Positions 46,995 to 55,550 of a DNA stretch of 64,000 bases are shown piece by piece. The stretch spans positions 6,758,001 through 6,822,000 of the forward strand of contig NZ_CP092915.1 of NCBI RefSeq assembly GCF_022557175.1, given 5' to 3'. This DNA is from Mycolicibacterium sp. YH-1 (GTDB lineage Bacteria; Actinomycetota; Actinomycetes; Mycobacteriales; Mycobacteriaceae). Below the pieces are notes generated by a model. That model was not told the DNA's origin. It was given only the letters and a program-made list of their open reading frames with translations, and searched no databases. The position numbers and the translations under genes were made by a program. The stretch's first letter is position 1. Every line of letters starts with the position of its first letter.

Positions 46995-47914
46995 GAGACG
47001 CGGTCGGCGGTCAGTGCCGCGGCGACGGTAGTGGCGTCGTGGCGGATCAAATCCAGGTACGTCGGGACCGGGCCATCTGCCGCGGAGAGCGAATCGACGA
47101 ACAGGACCCCGCCGAAACGGGCGCCCGTGGCTTCGACGACACGTTGCATCGGCGCATCCGACACGGTGGACTCGCAGAACACCGCGGGCACGTCGTTGGC
47201 GTTGACGAACTCGATGGTCGAGGCGATCTGCTGCGGAGTGGCTTGCTGTTCTGCGTTGACCGCCCAGATGTACTTCTCGGTCAGTCCGGCATCGCGGGCC
47301 AGGTAGGAGAACGCGCCCTCACAGGTGACCAGGGCTCGCTGGGTGGCGGGAAGAGCGTCGAGTTGCGCGACGAGGTCGTTATGGACCTGTTGAAGCTCGC
47401 GGCGGTAGGCCGCGGCGTTGGCTCGGTAGTTCTCGGCGTGGGCGGGGTCGAGGTCGGCGAACGCCGCAGCCATGTTGTCGGCGTAGATGGCCACGTTCAG
47501 TGGTGACATCCACGCGTGCGGATTCGGCATACCCGCGTACGCGTCATCACCGATGTCCAGTGGTTGCACCCCGTCACTGACCACCACATGGGGAACATCG
47601 ATGCCGTCGACGAACTGTGCGAACCACGCTTCCAGGTTGAGGCCGTTGTCGAGGATGAGATCGGCTTGTGCGGCCTTCCGGATATCACCGGGCGTCGGCT
47701 CGTAGCCGTGAATCTCCGCTCCCGGCTTGGTGATCGACTCCACCGACAGGTGCTCGCCAGCCACGTTGGCAGCGATGTCGGCCAGCACCGTGAACGTCGT
47801 GAGTACCACCGGCCGCTCGGCAATCCCGGCATCACCGGGTGCGCAGGCCGCCACCATCGCCATGAGCCCCGCTGCCGCAACACTTCTCGCCAGGAACCGC
47901 CCACGTCGTTTCAC
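46991..47914 (-). CDS. Metal-binding lipoprotein of ABC importer (PsaA/MntC-type)
   Basis: 307 residues from the GTG at 47914 with GGGAGGT just upstream. Lipoprotein signal (AGLMAMVAACAPGD). Metal ligands expected for cluster A-I: His in GAEIHGYEPTPGD, His in NPHAWMSPLN, Glu in VTCEGAFSYLARD and Asp in VLFVDSLSAADG. The third-site Glu rather than His points to manganese (PsaA/SitA type) over zinc. There is no His-rich loop, again unlike ZnuA. A palindrome at 47955-47970 is 40 bp upstream, which suggests DtxR/MntR-type control. Confidence 0.92.
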   Translation of the reverse strand: MKRRGRFLARSVAAAGLMAMVAACAPGDAGIAERPVVLTTFTVLADIAANVAGEHLSVESITKPGAEIHGYEPTPGDIRKAAQADLILDNGLNLEAWFAQFVDGIDVPHVVVSDGVQPLDIGDDAYAGMPNPHAWMSPLNVAIYADNMAAAFADLDPAHAENYRANAAAYRRELQQVHNDLVAQLDALPATQRALVTCEGAFSYLARDAGLTEKYIWAVNAEQQATPQQIASTIEFVNANDVPAVFCESTVSDAPMQRVVEATGARFGGVLFVDSLSAADGPVPTYLDLIRHDATTVAAALTADRVS

Positions 47915-47954
47915 AACACCTCCCAAAGTGCATTTCGCCTAACCGATCAGAAGG

Positions 47955-47970
47955 TTTCGGTAACCCGAAA
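47955..47970. promoter_or_regulatory. Palindrome TTTCGG-TAAC-CCGAAA, candidate metal-regulator operator
   Basis: Perfect 6-bp inverted repeat with 4-bp spacer, 40 bp before the metal-binding lipoprotein start. A second TTCGGGTT half-like site follows at 47977-47984, and TATAGT lies between them on the plus strand. DtxR-family proteins such as MntR bind short palindromes in this position; identity of the binder is inferred. Confidence 0.55.
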
Positions 47971-48104
47971 TATAGTCTTCGGGTTCATGCGCAAGCAAGC
48001 GTCCGCCCTGGTTGCGAAGCGCCGCGATGGCGCCAAGGGGCTGATGTACCCGGATCAAGGGCCAGCGGTTCGGAGCGGCGGCCCCCGGCCGATACGATCG
48101 CTCC

Positions 48105-48674
48105 ATGCCTGAGCGCCCGGACAGCTGGCACGCCGCGTTCGACCTGATCCGCACCCGTGGTTACGAACGCCGCGAGGAGCCGTTCCGGCTCGCCAGCGGC
48201 CAGATGAGCCACGACTACATCGACGGGAAGTTCGCCGTCGACACAGGTGAGCGCCTCACCATCGTCAGCCGGGCGGTGGCCGATCTCGCGGCCCGCACCG
48301 GCATCGAGTTCGACGCCGTCGGCGGCCTCACGATGGGCGCCGATCCGCTGTCTCACGGCGTGGCCATGGTGACCGGCAAGGCCTGGTTCTCGGTCCGCAA
48401 GGAGCAGAAGCAGCGCGGCCGCGAGCAGTGGGTCGAGGGCACGCGGCTCGAGCCGGGAACCCGTGTCCTGCTGGTCGATGACGTCATCAGCACGGGCGGG
48501 TCCACCGAGATCGCGTTCGACCGGGTGACCGCGCTCGGCGCTGTCGTCACGGGCGTCATCCCCATGGTTGACCGCGGCGACGTCGCCACCGGACGGTTCG
48601 CGAAGCGAGGCGTGCCGTTCGCCGCGCTTGTCACCTATCGGGACTTGGGCATCGAGCCCGTCAAGGACGTCTGA
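48105..48674 (+). CDS. Orotate phosphoribosyltransferase-like PRTase
   Basis: 189 residues from ATG. PRPP-binding motif VLLVDDVISTGGSTEIAFD and the family segment VGGLTMGADPLSHGVAMVTG; the flexible loop VRKEQKQRGREQWVEG resembles PyrE. The N-terminus SGQMSHDYIDGKFAVDT also follows PyrE. M. tuberculosis PyrE as I recall it differs (shorter, other loop), so this may be a second, diverged OPRT or one for a related base. Single gene between two leftward operons. Confidence 0.85.
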   Translation: MPERPDSWHAAFDLIRTRGYERREEPFRLASGQMSHDYIDGKFAVDTGERLTIVSRAVADLAARTGIEFDAVGGLTMGADPLSHGVAMVTGKAWFSVRKEQKQRGREQWVEGTRLEPGTRVLLVDDVISTGGSTEIAFDRVTALGAVVTGVIPMVDRGDVATGRFAKRGVPFAALVTYRDLGIEPVKDV

Positions 48675-48689
48675 GTCCCGCCGCGGGGG

Positions 48690-49733
48690 TTACTCCGCGA
48701 CCACCAGCACGCGGGTCTGCTCGACCCCGAGCGCCACGGGATCACCCGCCCGGAACTCCTGCGCCTGCGCCGTCGGCATCTGCGCATTGACCACGACGCC
48801 GTCCGGCAGCTCGACGTACACCCGTGAGATGGGCCCGAGGAACGCCACCGACTTGATGGTCGCCACCCCTGACGCGTCGGCACTGACCCGTACCGACTCG
48901 GGACGCAGCAGCGCCGTGCCGGGGCCCGACGCGATCGACCCGGGCAGCGTCGGCGTCCATCCCCCGAACACCAGCGCCGTCCCACCCGACACCCTCGACG
49001 GCAGCCGGTTGTTCAGGCCGACGAACTCCGCGACGAACGGCGTCGCCGGGTGCGCGTACACCTCGGCGGGCGAAGCCAACTGCTCCAGCCGGCCCTGGCT
49101 CATCACGCCGACCCGGTCGGCGACGGCGAGCGCCTCCTCCTGATCGTGCGTGACGAACAGCGTCGTCGTCCCGACCTCGAGCTGAACGCGGCGGATCTCG
49201 TCACGCAACTGGACGCGCACCTTGGCGTCCAGCGCGGACAGCGGCTCATCGAGCAGCAGCACGCTGGGTTCGATGGCGAGCGCACGCGCGAGTGCCACGC
49301 GCTGCTGCTGACCGCCCGACAGCTCGGCGGCGAACTTGTTCAGGTGCGCCGAGAGTCCGACCAGATCAAGCATCTGCGCGGCGCGGCGCGCCCGATCGGC
49401 CTTGGCTCGGCCACGCACCTTGAGCCCGAACTCCACGTTCTGCAACGCGGTCAGATGCGGGAACAGGCTGTAGGCCTGAAACACCATGCCCATATCGCGC
49501 TTGTTCGCGGGCACCGAGGTGATGTCCCGACCGCCCACCGCGACCGCACCCGAACTCGCCTCATCGAGGCCGGCGAGGATGCGCAGTGCGGTGGTCTTAC
49601 CGCATCCCGACGGGCCGAGCAGCGCGACGAACTCGCCGGGCTCGATGTGGAGGGTCAGGCCGTCGAGAGCGCGTACCGTGCCATACACCCGGGTGAGGTC
49701 GGTCATCTGCACGGCCACACTGTTCGTCGTCAT
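48690..49733 (-). CDS. ABC importer ATP-binding protein (PotA/FbpC-type)
   Basis: 347 residues; ATG overlaps the permease stop. Walker A ALLGPSGCGKTTALRILAG, signature [17 protein letters not shown], Walker B VLLLDEPLSALDAKVR, switch FVTHDQEEALAVAD, and a C-terminal TOBE domain from about residue 245 (GTALLRPESVRVSADASG). The TOBE domain and long Q-loop (MVFQAYSLFPHLTALQNVEFGL) match spermidine, ferric-iron and phosphonate importers. Last gene of the operon. Confidence 0.94.
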   Translation of the reverse strand: MTTNSVAVQMTDLTRVYGTVRALDGLTLHIEPGEFVALLGPSGCGKTTALRILAGLDEASSGAVAVGGRDITSVPANKRDMGMVFQAYSLFPHLTALQNVEFGLKVRGRAKADRARRAAQMLDLVGLSAHLNKFAAELSGGQQQRVALARALAIEPSVLLLDEPLSALDAKVRVQLRDEIRRVQLEVGTTTLFVTHDQEEALAVADRVGVMSQGRLEQLASPAEVYAHPATPFVAEFVGLNNRLPSRVSGGTALVFGGWTPTLPGSIASGPGTALLRPESVRVSADASGVATIKSVAFLGPISRVYVELPDGVVVNAQMPTAQAQEFRAGDPVALGVEQTRVLVVAE

Positions 49734-50488
49734 GGTCTGCGCCTCCGTCCGATCAGCAGTGAAAGTCCCAGCAGCAGAACGAAGCCGAACAGCAGCACGG
49801 CCAGTGAGGCGGCCACCGAGGTGGGGCCGTCGCTCTTGCCGATCGCCACGATCTGCACCTGCAGGGTCTCGAATCCCGACAGTGAGGCGATGGTGTACTC
49901 GCCCAGCACCACGGCCACCGAGATGAACGCCGCCGACAGGATTCCCGACCAGATGTTGGGCACCACCACTCGCAGGATGGTGGTGGTCCAGCCGGCGCCC
50001 AGCGACCGTGCCGCCTCCGACAGCGTGCGCAGATCGATGGCCGACAGCGCGGCGTCCAATGCTCGGTAGGCGAACGGCAGCACGATGACGACGTAGACGA
50101 ACGTCAGCGTGAGTGCGGACTCACCCAGCAGATATGTCACCCACAGGTAGACGTTCTTCAGGCCCACCACGATCACCAGCGCGGGGATCGTCAGCGGAAG
50201 CAGGCACAGGAATTCGACGGCACCCCTGGCCCACGGTGCGCGCAGCCGCACCCAGATCATGGTGGGCACCAACAGCACCAACATCGCCACGACGGTCAGC
50301 AGTGCCAGCAGCAGGGACGTCACGATCGCCTGGTACAGCGCGTCATCGGTGAACAGGTTGGTCCACGCGGCCCAGGTGCGGCCGCCGTGGATCAGGTTGC
50401 GGGTCGAGAAGTCCGCCATCGCGTACAGCGGGAACAAGAAGAACGCCGCGAACACCACCCCGAGTCCGGCTCGGGCCGCCGTCCTCAT
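49730..50488 (-). CDS. ABC importer permease 2
   Basis: 252 residues with the ATG at 50488 overlapping the first permease stop (ATGA); a GTG three codons earlier also exists. Six helices; the EAA loop is EAARSLGAGWTTTILRVVVPNIWSGI (near residues 145-170). PotC/FbpB-like. Start choice follows the 4-nt overlap seen throughout this operon. Confidence 0.92.
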   Translation of the reverse strand: MRTAARAGLGVVFAAFFLFPLYAMADFSTRNLIHGGRTWAAWTNLFTDDALYQAIVTSLLLALLTVVAMLVLLVPTMIWVRLRAPWARGAVEFLCLLPLTIPALVIVVGLKNVYLWVTYLLGESALTLTFVYVVIVLPFAYRALDAALSAIDLRTLSEAARSLGAGWTTTILRVVVPNIWSGILSAAFISVAVVLGEYTIASLSGFETLQVQIVAIGKSDGPTSVAASLAVLLFGFVLLLGLSLLIGRRRRP

Positions 50489-51348
50489 CGCAGCCACCTC
50501 GCGGTGCGACGGACCAGCAGGTTGTAGGCCACCATCACCACCGCGACGACGACGATCATCTCGAGTGCCAGCGCGTAGGCGAAGCCGGACTGGCCGAGCA
50601 CCACCTCACTCGTCAGCGCCGAGCGGATCATCAACGGCACGATGGGGCTGCCCTGGCTGACCAGCGCGGCGGCCGTGGCGTAGGCGGCGAAGGCGTTGGC
50701 GAACAACAGAAGCGCCGAGCCCAGGAACGCCGGGGTGAGCAGCGGTACGGCCACCTCACGCCAGTACTGCCAGGTGGACGCGCCGAGGCTGACGGCAGCT
50801 TCGCGCCATTGCTCGCGCAGACCCTCCAGCGCGGGCAGGAAGACGATCACCATCAGCGGGATCTGGAAGTAGGTGTACACCAGGATCAGACCGGGGAGCC
50901 CGTACAGCCACCCCGATCCGGCGAGGTTCCACCCCAGGTGCTCGGCCGCCCACAGCGTCAGCACGCCGTTGAGCCCGATGGTGGCCAGAAACGCGAATGC
51001 CAGTGCCACACCACCGAACTGGGCGAGCACGCTGCACAGCGACAGCACAGTGCGGCGCAGCAGCGACTCGGCCGGGCGCGTGACGATCAGCCACGCCAGC
51101 AGAGCGCCGAACACCGCGCCGAGCAGTGCGGTGCTGCCCGACAGCACGACGCTCCTGCCCAGCGCGGCCAGCGCGGTCTCGGAGAACAGTGCCTGTACGC
51201 GCCCCAGTGAGAATCCGGTCTCGTCGATAACTGCGCTGACGATGACCGTCACCGTCGGCACGATCAGGAAGATCGTGACGACCGCGAGGAACGGGAGAAG
51301 CGGTAGGGCGTCGCGGACGCGACCCAGGACTCGGCCCCGCGAGATCAG
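50485..51348 (-). CDS. ABC importer permease 1, probable CTG start
   Basis: 287 residues if translation begins at the CTG at 51348, which overlaps the binding-protein stop (CTGA). The first usual start is GTG 51261, but this would cut the first membrane helix (ALPLLPFLAVVTIFLIVPTV), and no ATG/GTG/TTG exists between. Six helices follow and the EAA loop is EAAVSLGASTWQYWREVAVPLLTPAFL. All four junctions of the operon use 4-nt overlaps, which supports the CTG reading. Confidence 0.85.
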   Translation of the reverse strand: MISRGRVLGRVRDALPLLPFLAVVTIFLIVPTVTVIVSAVIDETGFSLGRVQALFSETALAALGRSVVLSGSTALLGAVFGALLAWLIVTRPAESLLRRTVLSLCSVLAQFGGVALAFAFLATIGLNGVLTLWAAEHLGWNLAGSGWLYGLPGLILVYTYFQIPLMVIVFLPALEGLREQWREAAVSLGASTWQYWREVAVPLLTPAFLGSALLLFANAFAAYATAAALVSQGSPIVPLMIRSALTSEVVLGQSGFAYALALEMIVVVAVVMVAYNLLVRRTARWLR

Positions 51349-52493
51349 CCGACCGCCTTAACCCAGTTGGCTTCCAGATACTTGGTCGCGGCGGCGTTCT
51401 GGTCCACCGACACGAACGTGGCCGCGCCGTCGACCGGGGGCAGAACGGCGTAGGCGGCCCGGTCGATGGTGCCGCTTGTCACCATCGTGTCGGCGCGCAC
51501 CGGACGGGCACCGCCCTGCAGGTAGAGATTCTGGCCCTCGTCGCTGTAGAGGAACTCCTGCCACAGCCGGGCGGCGGCGGGATGTGGCGCGTCCTTGTTG
51601 ATCGCCTGGAAGTAGTAGCCCGCGACGGCGGCGTTCGTCGGGATGACCACCTTCCACGTCGGCAGCTTCTTGCTCTCGGCCACGTTGAGGTAGTCCCAGT
51701 CCAGAACCACTGGCGTCTGACCCGACTCAATGGTGGCCGGGGTCGGGTCGACGGGCAGGAAGTTGCCCGCCTCGTTGAGCTTTCGGAAGAACTCCACACC
51801 AGGAGCGACGTCGTCGGGTGAACCGCCTTGAGAGACAGAGACCATCATCACGCCCATGAACGCCGCGCCGGCCTGGGTCGGGTCGCCGTTGAGGGCGACC
51901 TTGCCCTTGAACTCGGGCTTGAGCAGGTCGTCGACGCCGGTGATCTCGGGCACTTTGGCCGAGTCGTATCCGATCGACATGTAGCCGCCGTAATCGTTGA
52001 CCCACTTGCCATCCGGGTCCTTGAATGCGTCGGAGATGTCGCCGAACGTCGCCACCTTGTACGGGGCGAACATATCGGTGTTCGCCAACGCCACCGACTG
52101 GCCGAGGTCGAACACGTCCGGCGCGCTCGACTTGCCCTTCTGCTGGTTGGCCGCGTTGATCTCGTCCTGGCTGGCCGCGTCCGGCTGGGCTGAGGTGACC
52201 TTGATGCCGTACTTGTCACCGAATGTCTTGATCATCGCGCCGTAGTTGGCCCAGTCGGGCGGCAGGGCGATGACGTTCAGCTCGCCCTCCTTCTTGGCGG
52301 CCGCGATCAGACCGTCGAGCCCACCGAAGTCGGCGGCCGACGTCGCCTCACCCGCCTTCACGCCCGACTGCGTCTGCTCGCCACCGGCGTCCTTCTCGGG
52401 AGGGGCGCACGCGGTGAGCCCGCCTGTGAAGAGGAGAGCGAGCGCGCTCGCTGCTGCCGTGAGCCGGATTCCGGGTGTCGAGAAATTGGGCAT
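51345..52493 (-). CDS. ABC importer solute-binding lipoprotein (ferric/polyamine/aminophosphonate type)
   Basis: 382 residues from ATG. Lipoprotein signal with LFTGGLTACAPPEKD. The mature protein is of the PotD/FbpA-like family (family 1/8): LDGLIAAAKKEGELNVIALPPDWANYGAMI, SAPDVFDLGQSVALANTD, KWVNDYGGYMSIGYDSAKVPEITGVDDLLKPEFKGKVAL. No pair of tyrosines typical of ferric sites was evident, so the ligand (iron chelate, polyamine, aminophosphonate or thiamine-like) is open. First gene of a four-gene operon. Confidence 0.92.
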   Translation of the reverse strand: MPNFSTPGIRLTAAASALALLFTGGLTACAPPEKDAGGEQTQSGVKAGEATSAADFGGLDGLIAAAKKEGELNVIALPPDWANYGAMIKTFGDKYGIKVTSAQPDAASQDEINAANQQKGKSSAPDVFDLGQSVALANTDMFAPYKVATFGDISDAFKDPDGKWVNDYGGYMSIGYDSAKVPEITGVDDLLKPEFKGKVALNGDPTQAGAAFMGVMMVSVSQGGSPDDVAPGVEFFRKLNEAGNFLPVDPTPATIESGQTPVVLDWDYLNVAESKKLPTWKVVIPTNAAVAGYYFQAINKDAPHPAAARLWQEFLYSDEGQNLYLQGGARPVRADTMVTSGTIDRAAYAVLPPVDGAATFVSVDQNAAATKYLEANWVKAVG

Positions 52494-52729
52494 GCCGAAC
52501 CTTCTTATGGACGGGAAGCGCGACTGTGGCGCCGAGGTGACGGCGCCAGGTCGCCACGATGAACTCCAACAACCTCGCCGGTGACCATACCGGCGGGCCT
52601 CGCCCAGCGGCGAGCGTTCGCCCCGACCTGGGCACCACTGGTGCGGCGATATCGACGCGGACGGCCGACACCCCGCTCTTCGTCGATACCTGTCACCCGT
52701 TTTCGCTGGTAGCCGCCTACCATCATGGA

Positions 52730-53359
52730 GTGGTTGAACGAGGAGACCCGGGGGACTCCGACTACACCGGTGACATCGTGACGGGCGACGCCGCCAGTGA
52801 GTCCGCCGATGAACGCGTCGCCGGCGATAGCGGCCCCGATCACGACTACCTGCTCAACGACGTGCCGCAGGGCCATCCGGTCGGCATTGCGTGGAGCGAG
52901 ACCGAGTGGGGCCACCCGGAGCGACAGCCCGAACCGACGCCGAGTGACGGCCGATTCGACGCGTTCAACGCGAGCACCTGGAACTTCAAACCGGCACCGC
53001 CGCCCTGGTACGACTCCACGCAGGCGAAGCTGGCGATCGCCGCTGTGTCGCTGGCCGCCGTGGCGCTGGTGGTGTCGATCGTCCTGCTCCTCTTTCAGGG
53101 TTCCTCGGGCGAGGACAGCGAACCGTCCCCCACGACCACCACGGCACCGACCACGACAACGGTGTCCAGAGAGGCGCCGCCGCCTCCTCCTCCGCCGCCT
53201 CCCCCGCCGACGTCGCAGACCCCCGAGCAGGCGCCCGTGATCGTTCGACCCCGCCAGCCGACCCGACAGAGCAACAAGCCCGAGATCGGCGTCACCCGGA
53301 CCCCCGTCACCCGCTCGCCAATCAGCGTGAGCCCGCAGCGACCCGGCGCGAACCGCTAG
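52730..53359 (+). CDS. Single-pass membrane protein with proline-rich outer domain
   Basis: About 209 residues if the GTG at 52730 is the start; GTG 52778 is an alternative and no clear ribosome site decides. An acidic cytoplasmic part of about 95 residues ends in [19 protein letters not shown]; one helix follows ([22 protein letters not shown]); then a Thr-rich segment, an 11-proline run and a basic Arg/Pro tail outside the membrane. The layout resembles other mycobacterial proline-rich membrane proteins. Function unknown. Followed 5 bp later by the flavin-barrel gene. Confidence 0.75.
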   Translation: MVERGDPGDSDYTGDIVTGDAASESADERVAGDSGPDHDYLLNDVPQGHPVGIAWSETEWGHPERQPEPTPSDGRFDAFNASTWNFKPAPPPWYDSTQAKLAIAAVSLAAVALVVSIVLLLFQGSSGEDSEPSPTTTTAPTTTTVSREAPPPPPPPPPPPTSQTPEQAPVIVRPRQPTRQSNKPEIGVTRTPVTRSPISVSPQRPGANR

Positions 53360-53364
53360 CCGAC

Positions 53365-53784
53365 ATGTCCGACACGGCTGATATGTCCCACGCGGCAACG
53401 CTGTTCGGCACCGCTCCCGTCGCGGTGCTGACGACGGTGGGCTCCGACGGTGCGCCGCATGCCGTACCCGTCGTGTTCGCCCTGCGCGACGACGTCGTCT
53501 TCACCGCGGTCGACGCGAAGCGAAAGTCCACCCACCGGTTGCGCCGATTGGCCAACATCGCCGCCGAGCCACGCGTCAGCCTGCTCGTCGACCACTATGA
53601 CGAGCAGTGGTCGCAGTTGTGGTGGGTGCGCGCCGACGGTGTGGCACAGGTACACGAGGCCGGCGAGGCGATGGCCACGGGCTACGCGCTGCTGCGCGCC
53701 AAGTACCCCCAGTACGACCGCGTCGCGCTCGACGGCCCCGTTGTCACGGTGGCGGTCCACAAGTGGACCGAATGGCACGCCTGA
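53365..53784 (+). CDS. PPOX-class F420-dependent oxidoreductase, TIGR03668-like
   Basis: 139 residues from ATG. Split-barrel: [73 protein letters not shown]. The [14 protein letters not shown] segment with YPQYDR is distinctive of the TIGR03668 subgroup, proposed to bind F420. Substrate unknown. Probably co-transcribed with the proline-rich membrane protein. Confidence 0.88.
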   Translation: MSDTADMSHAATLFGTAPVAVLTTVGSDGAPHAVPVVFALRDDVVFTAVDAKRKSTHRLRRLANIAAEPRVSLLVDHYDEQWSQLWWVRADGVAQVHEAGEAMATGYALLRAKYPQYDRVALDGPVVTVAVHKWTEWHA

Positions 53785-53891
53785 CCGAGTGACTTAGGAA
53801 CGGGCCGACTTCGCCTGTGGCGCAGGCCACTAGTGCCATTCCTGCCATCTGTCGATCAATTACTGCCAGCGGAATTAAACCCCTGAGCAGT

Positions 53892-53903
53892 TGGTTTAAA
53901 CCA
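53892..53903. promoter_or_regulatory. Palindrome TGGTTTAAACCA upstream of small secreted protein
   Basis: 12-bp perfect palindrome 72 bp before the start of the secreted protein. The nearby AATTAAACCC at 53872-53881 resembles one half. Could be an operator; no protein can be named. Confidence 0.35.
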
Positions 53904-53975
53904 TCAGACCGGTCAGGACGGAGTTCTGCAATCGGTCGTGCGGACGCGGATGCGAGAAAAGAAGGAAACACGATA

Positions 53976-54275
53976 ATGAAGAACCTCGGTATTGCCACCA
54001 TCGTCGCAAGCGGTTTGGCGGCAGCCGTTCTCGGGCTGGCCGCCCCTGCCGTTGCGGCCCCCAGCGGCCCGGGCAGCGCGCAGCAGACGATCAACCAATT
54101 ACAGCAGCAGGGCTACAACGTGGTCGTCAATCACGTTGGCAGCACGCCGCTTTCCCAGGCGACCGTCGTCGCGGTACGCCCCGGGCAGACGTACAGCCGG
54201 ACTGACTCGGGCAACCCCGGCGACAGCAGGCAGACGACCGTCACCAACAAGACGGTCTACGTCGACGTGAAGTAG
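53976..54275 (+). CDS. Small secreted protein
   Basis: 99 residues from ATG, GAAGGAA upstream. Signal peptide MKNLGIATIVASGLAAAVLGLAAPAVAAP with cleavage after AVA-A. The mature part of about 70 residues (QQTINQLQQQGYNVVVNHVGSTPLSQATVVAVRPGQTYSR) has no cysteine, so it is not a lipoprotein. Similar short secreted proteins are common in mycobacteria; function unknown. It is followed by a strong hairpin terminator and stands alone. Confidence 0.87.
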   Translation: MKNLGIATIVASGLAAAVLGLAAPAVAAPSGPGSAQQTINQLQQQGYNVVVNHVGSTPLSQATVVAVRPGQTYSRTDSGNPGDSRQTTVTNKTVYVDVK

Positions 54276-54290
54276 GTCCTACGACGACGG

Positions 54291-54321
54291 CGAAGGGGCA
54301 TCCCACGGGGGTGCCCCTTCG
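54291..54321 (+). terminator. Hairpin terminator after small secreted protein
   Basis: CGAAGGGGCA(t)CCC pairs with GGGTGCCCCTTCG: 13 base pairs, one bulged T, four-base loop. It starts 16 bp after the stop. No long U-tract, as usual for mycobacterial terminators. Confidence 0.75.
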
Positions 54322-54381
54322 TCGTGTTCGGGGTCGGCGTTCTGTCCACGCCTGGCGTGTGGGCGTGCGACTGTGATGGGC

Positions 54382-55449
54382 ATGACACTTCGGATCATCG
54401 TGTGGGGTACCGGCGCCGTCGGCAGGGAGGTGCTCGCCACCGTCCTCGATTCGCGTAGCGGGCTCGAATTGGCAGGAGTCAGGGTATATTCCGACGATAA
54501 GGACGGCGTCGACGCGGGGTCCCTGATCGGGCGCGACCCGGTCGGCGTCTCCGCCACCACCGACGTGGACCGGGTGCTGGCGACGGCCGCCGACTGCGTC
54601 GTCTACGTCCCGCGTCTCACCAGCGTCGAGGAAGTGTGCGCGATCCTGGCCAGCGGCAAGAACGTCGTCACGACCGCGTTCCTGTTCCACCCCGACCGGA
54701 TCGCCGCCACCGACCGGGACCGCCTCCTGGCAGCGTGCCGCGCGGGCGGCACCAGCGTGCACGGCTGCGGGCTCAACCCCGGGAACCTGTCCGGTGCGCT
54801 ACCCCTGGCGCTGAGCGGCATGAGCCGCACCATCGAGAAGCTCACCCTGCAGGAGCGGGCCGACTGGTCGGTGTACGACAGCACGGCGATCACGTTCGAC
54901 AACATGCGATTCGGGGCACCCGTCGACGAGATCAGCGTCGACGCCAACGATTTCCTGGCTTTCAACAGCGCGATCTTCACTGAGCAGGTGTGGCTTCTCG
55001 CCGACGCGCTGCACGCGGGTATCGATGAGGTGAGCGCGACGGTTGAGGCGGTCGCGGCCGAGCACGATCACGAGATCTTCGATCACGTGCTGCGCGCCGG
55101 GACGACGGCCGGTCAGCGATGGAACTGGGTGGGCAGGCGGGACGGTCAGCCGCTTGTCGAGATCGAGACGCTGTGGACGGTGGGCAACGAGTACCCGCGG
55201 CGTTGGCCCAAGCCTCGGCACGGGTGGACCCTGACCATTGAGGGCGATCCGTCGATGCAGGCGCACTTCATGTCGCTGGCCAGCTTTGAGCGCGAGGCCA
55301 CGATGCTCGAGCACGTGAACTCTGCCAACGTCGCCACCGCGATGCAGGTTCTCAATGCCGTACCCGCCGTGTGTGCCGCCGATCCGGGCTTCGCGACCAT
55401 CGCGGATCTGCCGTCGGTGCGCTCGCTGATCGGCTTCGGCAACGCCTGA
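54382..55449 (+). CDS. Dihydrodipicolinate reductase-like NAD(P)-binding protein
   Basis: 355 residues from ATG 54382 (ATG 54376 is also in frame). N-terminal Rossmann motif RIIVWGTGAVGREVLATVLDS, then VVYVPRLTSVEEVCAILASGKNVVTTAF and HGCGLNPGNLSGALPLALSG. This is the pattern of the DapB-related amine/2,4-diaminopentanoate dehydrogenase family common in mycobacteria. Likely oxidises or reduces an amino or keto acid; the substrate is unknown. Ends 102 bp before the convergent car gene. Confidence 0.85.
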   Translation: MTLRIIVWGTGAVGREVLATVLDSRSGLELAGVRVYSDDKDGVDAGSLIGRDPVGVSATTDVDRVLATAADCVVYVPRLTSVEEVCAILASGKNVVTTAFLFHPDRIAATDRDRLLAACRAGGTSVHGCGLNPGNLSGALPLALSGMSRTIEKLTLQERADWSVYDSTAITFDNMRFGAPVDEISVDANDFLAFNSAIFTEQVWLLADALHAGIDEVSATVEAVAAEHDHEIFDHVLRAGTTAGQRWNWVGRRDGQPLVEIETLWTVGNEYPRRWPKPRHGWTLTIEGDPSMQAHFMSLASFEREATMLEHVNSANVATAMQVLNAVPAVCAADPGFATIADLPSVRSLIGFGNA

Positions 55450-55477
55450 GTGACGTCCAGTCCCCCTCCCTGAGCGC

Positions 55478-55533
55478 CGAGACTGCTGTGAGACCGCAAT
55501 CTCCAGGGATTTCGCGATCTCACAGCAGTCTCG
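55478..55533. repeat. Long perfect palindromic element between convergent genes
   Basis: A 16-bp arm (55478-55493) is perfectly complementary to 55518-55533, with a 24-nt loop. The arm reads CGAGACTGCTGTGAGA. It lies in the 101-bp gap between two convergent stops. It may act as bidirectional terminator or be a copy of a dispersed palindromic repeat. Confidence 0.7.
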
Positions 55534-55550
55534 AGGTGATGGGGTGGCCC

